Origin: an uncultured Lachnospiraceae bacterium
GTDB lineage: Bacteria > Bacillota > Clostridia > Lachnospirales > Lachnospiraceae
DNA length: 64,000 nt
Direction of reading: 5' to 3'
Assembly: GCA_902779395.1 (NCBI GenBank)
Contig: CACZBK010000009.1
Span: 108,705 to 172,704, forward strand
In this document: positions 27,536-34,112 of the stretch, one piece after another
How the letters are laid out: each line of letters opens with the position of its first letter
Position numbering within the stretch: the stretch's first letter is position 1
Program-made: the position numbers and the translations under genes
Notes under the pieces: generated by a model
Databases searched by the model: none
What the model saw: the letters and a program-made list of their open reading frames with translations, nothing else
Told to the model about the DNA's origin: nothing

Positions 27536-27564
27536 ATTTTACCACAGCATTTATAATAAGTAAA
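27536..27564 (-). promoter_or_regulatory. Probable promoter of the TPR/acidic-repeat gene
   Basis: TTTACT (27559-27564) and TAAAAT (27536-27541) on the minus strand are separated by 17 bases. They sit immediately after the tRNA-Val terminator and about 80 bases before the gene. A perfect 14-bp palindrome, GTTAAGGCCTTAAC (27473-27486), lies in the leader close to the RBS and could act as a regulatory hairpin or operator. Confidence 0.5.
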
Positions 27565-27565
27565 G

Positions 27566-27593
27566 AAAAAACCGCCGATAAACGACGGTTTTC
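27566..27593 (-). terminator. Terminator after tRNA-Val
   Basis: Minus-strand AAAACCG and CGGTTTT pair, with an inner CG/CG after single mismatches, around a small loop, and end in a T-run. It lies 13 bases after the tRNA-Val 3' end. Confidence 0.7.
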
Positions 27594-27605
27594 TGAAGCC
27601 TTATA

Positions 27606-27679
27606 TGGGACCTACAGGGTTCGAACCTGTGACCTTCCGCACGTGAAGCGGACGCACATCCCAGCTGTGCTAAGATCCC
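27606..27679 (-). tRNA. tRNA-Val (anticodon CAC)
   Basis: The minus strand folds into a full cloverleaf. The acceptor is GGGATCT/AGGTCCC (one U-G), followed by T8-A9, D-stem GCAC/GTGC and anticodon stem TCCGC/GCGGA around TTCACGT. The variable region is AGGTC, the T-arm is ACAGG-TTCGAAC-CCTGT, and the discriminator is A. The anticodon CAC is at 27643-27645 (plus-strand gtg), reading GUG codons. CCA is not encoded. Confidence 0.95.
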
Positions 27680-27794
27680 CTACAAGCTTTTATTTTACTA
27701 CAGCCACTTACAATATGCAAGAAAAAAAATCTGTCCATACAGCCCTGAAACCATCATAAGATCCAAGGTGGCAGTGGCGGTGATAATTTAATCA

Positions 27795-27823
27795 TTGCAA
27801 TTTTGTCCGGATTCCTATATAAT
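27795..27823 (+). promoter_or_regulatory. Promoter of tRNA-Ser
   Basis: TTGCAA (27795-27800), a 17-base spacer and a perfect TATAAT (27818-27823) lie 14 bases before the tRNA-Ser 5' end. Confidence 0.8.
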
Positions 27824-27837
27824 AGCCAAAGTTGTTT

Positions 27838-27927
27838 GGAGACGTAGCGAAGCGGTCATAACGCGGCGCACTCGAAATGCGTTTGTCGGTTTATCCCGGC
27901 ACAAGGGTTCGAATCCCTTCGTCTCCG
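27838..27927 (+). tRNA. tRNA-Ser (anticodon CGA)
   Basis: This class II tRNA has acceptor GGAGACG/CGTCTCC, a D-arm with GCGGTCATAACGC, and anticodon stem GCGCA/TGCGT around CTCGAAA (anticodon CGA, codon UCG). A long variable arm (TGTCGG..CCGGCA type) and T-arm AAGGG-TTCGAAT-CCCTT follow. The discriminator is G and CCA is not encoded. The long variable arm supports serine identity. Confidence 0.95.
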
Positions 27928-27949
27928 CTCTTTCATAAATCCTTTTAAA

Positions 27950-27994
27950 CACCTGCAAGAGCCTTTATTACATGGCATTGCAGGTGCTTTTTTA
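27950..27994 (+). terminator. Terminator after tRNA-Ser
   Basis: CACCTGCAA (27950-27958) and TTGCAGGTG (27978-27986) form a perfect 9-bp stem followed by CTTTTTTA. It isolates tRNA-Ser from the structured RNA that follows. Confidence 0.88.
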
Positions 27995-28055
27995 TCCATT
28001 ACAGATAATGTGGGATCACCCGAAATAATGTCTTATTTATATGAACCGTATGATG

Positions 28056-28084
28056 TTTACATTTGGAATTGAAACTGTTATCAT
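28056..28084 (+). promoter_or_regulatory. Promoter of the structured RNA
   Basis: TTTACA (28056-28061), 17 bases, then TATCAT (28079-28084). Transcription would start near 28091-28093, exactly where the first helix of the RNA begins (28094). That agreement supports the promoter although the -10 box is imperfect. The bases from 27995 to 28055 hold nothing else I can recognise. Confidence 0.6.
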
Positions 28085-28091
28085 AAAATAT

Positions 28092-28384
28092 ATCGTCGGC
28101 AGCTGATCGGGTTTACTCCTTCGGTGGACCGGGAGGTCACGGGTCAGATTCCCGTCGGTTTCTCCGGAAACCGTAGCTCAGAGAAAGAGCGCCCGGATGG
28201 ATAATCCGGTAATATCGCCGGCGAAAAGGCCATAGCTGACAATGCTTACTTCATGTCTTTGAAAAGTGTTGTGATAACATGGCCGCCACACTGCCGGCAG
28301 CTATCTGCGTTTACTTCGCGATCCGATATGGATGGGCGAAAGCCCGCCATATACTTTTAACGCAGAAATATCGCCGGTTTTTTT
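28092..28384 (+). ncRNA. Structured RNA: three tandem modules, one carrying a permuted tRNA-like cloverleaf
   Basis: Three modules share the same plan: helix P1, internal loop AGCU[GA/AU] facing a seven-base loop ending AUAWC, helix P2, then UACUYC. Module 1 has P1 28094-28100/28217-28223 and P2 28108-28113/28203-28208. Module 2 has P1 28228-28233/28279-28284 and P2 28240-28246/28265-28271. Module 3 has P1 28294-28298/28373-28377 and P2 28305-28311/28359-28365, and contains a GAAA-capped hairpin at 28327-28351. In module 1 the distal arm (28129-28196) is a complete tRNA cloverleaf in circularly permuted order. Module 3 is followed by seven T residues (28378-28384), so its P1 doubles as an intrinsic terminator. 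It is either an independent RNA or the leader of the lipoprotein gene 18 bases on. I do not recognise a known riboswitch or RNA family. Confidence 0.75.
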
Positions 28385-28401
28385 ATGGAAGGATATATTC
28401 A

Positions 28402-30141
28402 TTGAAACATGATCAGCTAAAAAAGATAATAACCTGTATCCTCTTTTCTGTCCTGATATTATGTGCGTGTGAGAATGATCCTGCAGCCCCGGCAGGAGAT
28501 GTAAACGATACTGTCACGCCTTCGCCGGGAGTTTATTCACAGGCAGAACCTACGCCTGTCCCCGCACCTGTGATAAGGGATAACAGGCAGATCATCGAGG
28601 AACTCATAGAGAGTTACGAAAAAGGAAAGGGTGATGCGCAGGCAGCTGCCCTTCTCTCTGAGCTGGCTTTGAATGATGAAGATGCGGCAGAACGCTGGTC
28701 GCTGATACTGGAACGCTGGAAAGAAGCAAACGGCGGTATAACGATCAATCAGGATGTTATACCTGATGATATTCAAAAAAGCGCAAGGTTATGTATAGTG
28801 GTCCTGGGATACCAGCTCAACTCCGACGGGAGCATGAAAGATGAACTTGTCGGCAGGCTTGAAGTGGCGCTGCAGAGCGCTAAGAAGTATCCGGAGGCAT
28901 ATATCGCATGTACGGGCGGAGGGACAGCCTCTGCAAACAGGGATGCGACAGAGGCCGGCAGTATGGCAGAATGGCTGATCGATAAAGGGATCGACAGATC
29001 CCGTATAATCGTTGAGGACAAGTCCCTTACAACAGCCCAGAATGCGATATTTACCTGTGCCGTCTTAAAAGAGGACTATCCCTGGCTCGACCGGCTGGCT
29101 ATAGTTACAAGTGATTATCACATTCCTTCGGGTATGCTGGTGTTCGAAGCGGAAGAGATACTGAAGTCGGAGGATCCGTCTTCCCCGAAGATATCCGTGA
29201 TCACAAATGCGGCATATCAGACCGATACGAAAGACTTATCCTTATCATTCCAGGCCGGAACACTCAGCGAGCTTGCCCGCTTTGATAATTATTCGGAAAA
29301 GGCAGTTACAGAAGGGGGCGGTGATATAACCCGCTCATGGATGGAAAAGACCGGGATAGATACGCAGGCGGAAGAACTTGACCTCAGCGGAACGGATCTT
29401 TCGCTTGTTGATATGGATGTTGTACTGGATAGTATGCCGAAACTTAAGAAGCTTACTCTCATCGGCTGCGGGCTTGATAATAAGCGTTATGCCGCCCTTC
29501 AGGACAGACATCCGGATGTAAAGCTGGTATGGGAGATCGTGCTTTCGAACTGGACACTGCGTACGGACGATGTGGCTTTTTCCACAAGCAAGAGCTGTGA
29601 TCAGGAATTTTTTCTGAAAAATGACGAAGCGTATTATCTCAAATACTGTACGGACCTCGTGGCACTCGACATAGGCCATAATTATGTTTCGGATCTGAGT
29701 TTTCTTGAATATATGCCTGAGTTAAAAGTTCTTATACTTGTTGATAATGTACGGGGAAGAGTGAACGGAAAGCTTACGCATATCAAAGATCTTTCCGAGC
29801 TTAAGTATGTCCCGAAACTCAGGTATCTGGAGATATTCGCGAATAATGTCACGGATCTTGAATTTATGGATCACCTGCCCGAGCTTGAGGATCTTAATAT
29901 AAGCTACAATTCCGTAAGCAGTATAGAACATCTGAAAAACCTGCCTAAGCTTGAGAGGCTCTGGATGGAGCACACTTATATTTCGGGATACGATGTTCAG
30001 CAGCTAAGAGCACTCTATCCTTCGGCGCGGATAGTTTCGGAGGGGGAAGGCTCCATCGATCAGGGCTGGCGCAGCGGTACTCATTATACCGCCATGCGCA
30101 GGATGTTCAGGGAAAATGTCATCGATGATGTTTATCGCTGA
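28402..30141 (+). CDS. Lipoprotein with DUF218 (SanA/YdcF) domain and leucine-rich repeats
   Basis: I chose the TTG at 28402 because GGAAGG lies nine bases upstream and a lipoprotein signal follows directly (KKIITCILFSVLILCAC, lipobox LCA-C). A longer start would read through the structured RNA. The 579-residue product has a Pro/Thr linker, a helical region, and a DUF218 domain at about 125-265 (LCIVVLGYQLNSDG, ACTGGGTASANRDATEAG, VEDKSLTTAQNAIF, IVTSDYHIPSGM). Leucine-rich repeats occupy about 310-560 (LVALDIGHNYVSDLSFLEYM, LEDLNISYNSVSSIEHL). DUF218 proteins act in envelope processes, but the reaction is not established; the LRRs suggest protein binding at the cell surface. Confidence 0.8.
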   Translation: MKHDQLKKIITCILFSVLILCACENDPAAPAGDVNDTVTPSPGVYSQAEPTPVPAPVIRDNRQIIEELIESYEKGKGDAQAAALLSELALNDEDAAERWSLILERWKEANGGITINQDVIPDDIQKSARLCIVVLGYQLNSDGSMKDELVGRLEVALQSAKKYPEAYIACTGGGTASANRDATEAGSMAEWLIDKGIDRSRIIVEDKSLTTAQNAIFTCAVLKEDYPWLDRLAIVTSDYHIPSGMLVFEAEEILKSEDPSSPKISVITNAAYQTDTKDLSLSFQAGTLSELARFDNYSEKAVTEGGGDITRSWMEKTGIDTQAEELDLSGTDLSLVDMDVVLDSMPKLKKLTLIGCGLDNKRYAALQDRHPDVKLVWEIVLSNWTLRTDDVAFSTSKSCDQEFFLKNDEAYYLKYCTDLVALDIGHNYVSDLSFLEYMPELKVLILVDNVRGRVNGKLTHIKDLSELKYVPKLRYLEIFANNVTDLEFMDHLPELEDLNISYNSVSSIEHLKNLPKLERLWMEHTYISGYDVQQLRALYPSARIVSEGEGSIDQGWRSGTHYTAMRRMFRENVIDDVYR

Positions 30142-30175
30142 AAAGAACGGAGACGAAGAGATTTAAGCGTGATCA

Positions 30176-32419
30176 TCAGTGCTTATCATCTGTTTTCTGC
30201 TCTTTTCTCATCTTCAGAAAAGTCTCATATTCATTCGGATGTTTATGTTTTATATAATTCCTTATCACCTTTTCATGCTTGTTTAAAAGGTGAATGGCTC
30301 CCGGATTTATCAGGCTAAGCTTCTTCTGTCCGAAGCGCCTGCGCCTCTCAATATGCCTTTCTATCCTGGACGTTGTCTCGCTGCTTATCCTGCCCCCGGC
30401 CTTCAGCTCCTCCAGCCGTATCTCCAGAAGGTCCCAGAATTCATCTTCATCAAAGCGCCCTAAAAGCCCCCATGAGGTACGTATCCCTTCTTCATCCAGC
30501 ACCTTCTCTTCCAGCTCTTTCCCGTCAGCACCGGAAAATGCCAGTTCATCCGCTACTCCGCGTGCCAGAGCCTCCATCCTTTCATCAGCCTCATCGCCGA
30601 ATACCCACTCAAATTCAGAAAGCCTCTCTTCCGCTTCCACCGCATTTTCCGCATCATTCAGCCTTATCCCTGATGTTGCAGACATATCCTGCTCCCCTGT
30701 ATTTTCCAGCTCATACGGCTTTTCAAGCCCCGCATCCCGGAGCGCGAGTGTAATGGTACGACGTACAGCCCCTTCCTCAATGAGCATGCTTCCGCCAAGA
30801 CTTCGCAGCTGGTCGTTCAATGAACCGTCATGTTCGGTAAGATAAAAAAGAATACCTCTCTCGCGAAGACTGATGTATAACTGAACAAGCCTTCCTACAG
30901 CCGTCATATCTACGCTTCCTATACCGCGGGCATCCACAACCACCTGATGCGTATCCTCTTTTATACCTCCTTCTATCTCACTGCAGAAGAACTCTATATT
31001 TGCAAAAAAGAGGTTTCCGCTGAACCGGTATATCACCGTATTTCTGATCGGTCTTGCGGCAGAGTTTCGTTTTAGTGAATAAAAGTTACCATGCCCCGGA
31101 ATGCGGCCTACAAATGCAGTGGGAGGACTTACACTGCGTATGGCAGTCTCTCCGAAGGAAAGCACCACACCTATGACTATACCGTACAGTGTCCCTAAAA
31201 ACATTACCCCAAAAAATGCAAGCATAAAGACTATCCATTCATTCCTGCCCATATGCCACAGCTTACGCTCCAGCTTAAGTTCCAGTATCCCGATCAATGC
31301 CGTGATGACTATACCAGTTAAGACCGGAACAGGAAGATATCCGATAAAGGGAGTACCGAAAAGGAGTACGATAAGCATGATCAATCCTGCCGATACCGAC
31401 ATGAGCTGCGACCTTACTCCCTGGGAATCCGCTATACCGCTTCGGGATACACTTCCGTTTATCGGACACGCCCCCAAAAAAGCACTTGCAAGGTTCATAG
31501 CTCCGTAAGCAAGCAGTTCGGCATTATTATCAAGATCATCCTGATATTTCCTTGCATAATTTCCGGAAGCCAGAAGAGTCTGTGCCATTATAACAGCAGC
31601 TATTCCAAGCGACTGCATTATCAGATCGGGAAGACTGTCCCAGAAGCTTTTTATACCGGTAAGGGCGAAAACCGGCAGGCCCGAAGCCGTGAACACATAG
31701 CCGGGAAGGATCAGCTTAGGAAGCCCCGGAGCAACCTCTGCCATCAGTTTTACCCCATAACGGTCAAGATGAAAAATGATCTGAAGTACAGCACCCGCCA
31801 GCATCATGATCACGGTCATCGGTACTTTGGGTATCAGCTTTTTACATAAAAGTATGATCAGGACTGTCCCAAGCCCAAGAATAAATGAGATCAGATGAAA
31901 TCTGTCCGACTGGATAACGATATTGGTAAGAAGCTCTATCACTTCACCGGTCCCCGCCATGCCGCCAAAAAGTTTGGGGATCTGCATAAGGATTATGGTA
32001 AAGCCCACGCCGGAGATAAACCCTCCCATCACAGGTGTGGATACATATTTTACTATCCTGCCGGCTTTAAGAAGATATAATACAAAAAACCATACGGCCG
32101 TAAGCAGTGTCATAAAAGGGACAAGGATAAGTGCTTCTTCCGATCCCGGACCTACTCCCATCTGCGATAGCATGGTTCCTGCTATCACGGCAGGCATAGC
32201 ATCCACTCCCACAACAAACTGTCTGGAAGTAGTCATGAGTCCAAAGATGATTATCGGTAATAAAGAACCGTAAAGACCGTAGACAGGCGGCAATCCGGCT
32301 ATCTGGGCATACCCCATTGATATGGGTATCGAAACCAGCCCCACAACTATCCCACCGAAGATATCCCTTCCGTAGTTGATCGTTTCGGATCCTGTTCTTA
32401 AATGCGTGATCAGACGCAT
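30176..32419 (-). CDS. SulP-family anion transporter with STAS domain and long C-terminal tail
   Basis: The 747-residue protein starts with the SulP permease core of multiple membrane helices. It includes the signature PISMGYAQIAGLPPVYGLYGSLLP near residue 32 and NLASAFLGACPINGSVSRSG near 310. A cytoplasmic STAS domain follows at about 430-545 (TVIYRFSGNLFFANIEFF, VVDARGIGSVDMTAVGRLV). Such transporters move sulfate, bicarbonate or other anions. Beyond the STAS domain is an unusual tail of about 190 residues, acidic then basic, with RRRRFGQKKLSLINPGAIHLL near the end. The substrate cannot be read from sequence. It lies 17 bases after the histidine kinase, in the same direction, so it may belong to that operon. 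Confidence 0.88.
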   Translation of the reverse strand: MRLITHLRTGSETINYGRDIFGGIVVGLVSIPISMGYAQIAGLPPVYGLYGSLLPIIIFGLMTTSRQFVVGVDAMPAVIAGTMLSQMGVGPGSEEALILVPFMTLLTAVWFFVLYLLKAGRIVKYVSTPVMGGFISGVGFTIILMQIPKLFGGMAGTGEVIELLTNIVIQSDRFHLISFILGLGTVLIILLCKKLIPKVPMTVIMMLAGAVLQIIFHLDRYGVKLMAEVAPGLPKLILPGYVFTASGLPVFALTGIKSFWDSLPDLIMQSLGIAAVIMAQTLLASGNYARKYQDDLDNNAELLAYGAMNLASAFLGACPINGSVSRSGIADSQGVRSQLMSVSAGLIMLIVLLFGTPFIGYLPVPVLTGIVITALIGILELKLERKLWHMGRNEWIVFMLAFFGVMFLGTLYGIVIGVVLSFGETAIRSVSPPTAFVGRIPGHGNFYSLKRNSAARPIRNTVIYRFSGNLFFANIEFFCSEIEGGIKEDTHQVVVDARGIGSVDMTAVGRLVQLYISLRERGILFYLTEHDGSLNDQLRSLGGSMLIEEGAVRRTITLALRDAGLEKPYELENTGEQDMSATSGIRLNDAENAVEAEERLSEFEWVFGDEADERMEALARGVADELAFSGADGKELEEKVLDEEGIRTSWGLLGRFDEDEFWDLLEIRLEELKAGGRISSETTSRIERHIERRRRFGQKKLSLINPGAIHLLNKHEKVIRNYIKHKHPNEYETFLKMRKEQKTDDKH

Positions 32420-32436
32420 AGTCTTTCCTTCCCGTT

Positions 32437-33402
32437 TCAGTACAGACTTATGATAAACTTTGTCCCCTTATCCACTTCGCTCTCCGCCTCGATGTTTCCG
32501 TCATGTGAGCGGATTATCTGTCTGGCCATGGCAAGGCCTATCCCCACACTGTCGTGGGATGAATTGCCTGCTTTATAAAATCTTTCAAATATATGAGGGA
32601 GATGCTCCTTCTCTATTCCCTTTCCGTTATCCTCTATAACAATGGTAGTGCACAGATTATTCTGAGCAGCGGATATCTTAACATATCCGCCCGCCTTTGT
32701 ATGCTCGATGCAGTTTTTGATGATATTGGTGAGCGCTTCTTTAAACCAGTGCGCATCAACACTTACTTCTATCTCTGCCGGGATACTGCATTTATAGTCT
32801 ACTTCAGCCACTTCCGCCATTACCGAAAGAGGCTCGGAGAGATCCGTGATCAGTTCATTAAGAGAAGCCTTCTCCGCTTTCATCTCCAGAACCCCCGCCT
32901 CCAGCTGGGAAAGCGTCAGGAGGCTCTTTATCAGCCAGGTCATCTTGCTGATCTGCGCATCTATTTTCCCGGCATATTCCATACGCTGTTCGGCGCTCAC
33001 TTCCTCATTCATAAGAAGCTCATTCATCAAAGAGATCGCAGTAAGCGGAGTTTTGAACTGGTGGGATATGTCAGACATCATATCCGACATGTATTTTTTC
33101 TGGTCATGCTCGGATGCATACTGCTCACGCAGTATGGTGATCACTTTGTATATCTCGCTCTGCAGTATGCCTATGCTTCCTTCCGATATCTTCTGCATTT
33201 CAGGCAGCGAAGTATAGTCCTGTACTTTGGTTATATAAGAGACCAGTTCATTTATCTGCTTTTCCGATCTTCTTTTTTCTATTATATCGATAACTATCAC
33301 GGCGATCAGCGCAAGAAAGAGTACTCCCGCCTTCAGGAGCGGATCTCTTAACAGTATGCAGAGCGCTGCCGCTATGATAAAGACCGCGATCCTGAGTTTC
33401 AT
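32437..33402 (-). CDS. Sensor histidine kinase
   Basis: A 321-residue kinase with two closely spaced N-terminal membrane helices (about 3-18 and 22-42) and almost no external loop, the arrangement of intramembrane-sensing kinases that monitor a partner ABC transporter. The phosphoacceptor is in DISHQFKTPLT near residue 113. The ATPase lid has NIIKNCIEHT, EDNGKGIEKEHLPHIFERFY and GIGLAMARQIIRSHDG. It shares one base with the upstream response regulator stop, so they are coupled. The order ATPase-permease-regulator-kinase suggests control of the transporter operon itself, typically in response to peptide antibiotics (family inference). Confidence 0.92.
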   Translation of the reverse strand: MKLRIAVFIIAAALCILLRDPLLKAGVLFLALIAVIVIDIIEKRRSEKQINELVSYITKVQDYTSLPEMQKISEGSIGILQSEIYKVITILREQYASEHDQKKYMSDMMSDISHQFKTPLTAISLMNELLMNEEVSAEQRMEYAGKIDAQISKMTWLIKSLLTLSQLEAGVLEMKAEKASLNELITDLSEPLSVMAEVAEVDYKCSIPAEIEVSVDAHWFKEALTNIIKNCIEHTKAGGYVKISAAQNNLCTTIVIEDNGKGIEKEHLPHIFERFYKAGNSSHDSVGIGLAMARQIIRSHDGNIEAESEVDKGTKFIISLY

Positions 33403-34112
33403 CAGTCCATCCTGTAGCCCATGCCGCGAACGGTCTGTATCACGGGCTCATCGCCTTCCTGCTCGAGTTTTTTCCTAAGCCTTTTAACATATACGGTCAG
33501 GGTATTGTCATTAACAAAATCCCCCGCGCTGTCCCACATCGAATGCAGTATCTGCTGTCTGGTAAGAAGCTGCCCCCTGTTTCCCGTAAAGGTAAGCAAA
33601 AGCCTGTACTCCACGGCAGAGAGAAAGATATCTTCATCCCCGCGCATCACCTTACCTGTCTTTATATTCAGGGTATTCTTTCCTACCATGATCACATCAT
33701 TATCTTCCTTTAGCTCTGCCGCATCCTTTGATCCCGCTGCAGTCACAGCTCCCCTGCTCCTTCTTATCACCGCCTTTATCCTGGCTATCAGTTCCCTTAT
33801 CCTGAAAGGCTTTGCGATATAATCGTCTGCCCCCTGTTCAAAAGCCAGCACGGTATGTATCTCATCATCACAAGCTGTAAGGAATATAACCGGCACCTCC
33901 GACTTATCCCTTATCGCCTTGCATATCTGAAATCCGTCACCATCGGGAAGATTAACGTCAAGGAGGCATGCATCAAAGCATACCTCCTTCTGTATCTCTT
34001 TTAAACTGCTCTTCATATCTCCGAAAGACTGTACTTCATATCCTTCCTGGGAAAGCGCTATCTTTAATCCCTCCACTATGATCGGATCATCTTCAACTAT
34101 AAGTATCCTCAT
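33402..34112 (-). CDS. OmpR-family response regulator
   Basis: The 236-residue regulator has a receiver domain with acidic residues EDD near 7-9, phosphoacceptor Asp in CLLDVNLPDGDGF near 52, and Lys in DYIAKPFRIREL near 102. A winged-helix DNA-binding domain follows (EYRLLLTFTGNRGQLLTRQQIL, VNDNTLTVYVKRLRKKLE, VRGMGYRMD). A short Ala/Glu linker with KDAAELKEDND joins the domains. It overlaps the permease gene by four bases and the kinase by one. Its target is probably the promoter region upstream of 37769. Confidence 0.94.
   Translation of the reverse strand: MRILIVEDDPIIVEGLKIALSQEGYEVQSFGDMKSSLKEIQKEVCFDACLLDVNLPDGDGFQICKAIRDKSEVPVIFLTACDDEIHTVLAFEQGADDYIAKPFRIRELIARIKAVIRRSRGAVTAAGSKDAAELKEDNDVIMVGKNTLNIKTGKVMRGDEDIFLSAVEYRLLLTFTGNRGQLLTRQQILHSMWDSAGDFVNDNTLTVYVKRLRKKLEQEGDEPVIQTVRGMGYRMD

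Noticed and set aside
28129-28196. Ordinary tRNA gene
   Set aside because: The T-arm and acceptor 3' strand come before the acceptor 5' strand and D-arm, there is no anticodon loop, and the T-loop lacks TTC. It is described as a tRNA-like domain instead.
28092-28384. Known riboswitch, tmRNA, RNase P, 6S or SRP RNA
   Set aside because: None of the conserved cores I know (for example cobalamin, c-di-AMP, T-box, TPP, FMN, glycine, lysine, SAM, RNase P P4, SRP GNAR region) could be found. A database search is still decisive.
28279-28401. Upstream extension of the lipoprotein ORF
   Set aside because: It would translate the terminator of the structured RNA and place the lipoprotein signal 40 residues inside the protein; the TTG at 28402 has an RBS and gives a correct signal.
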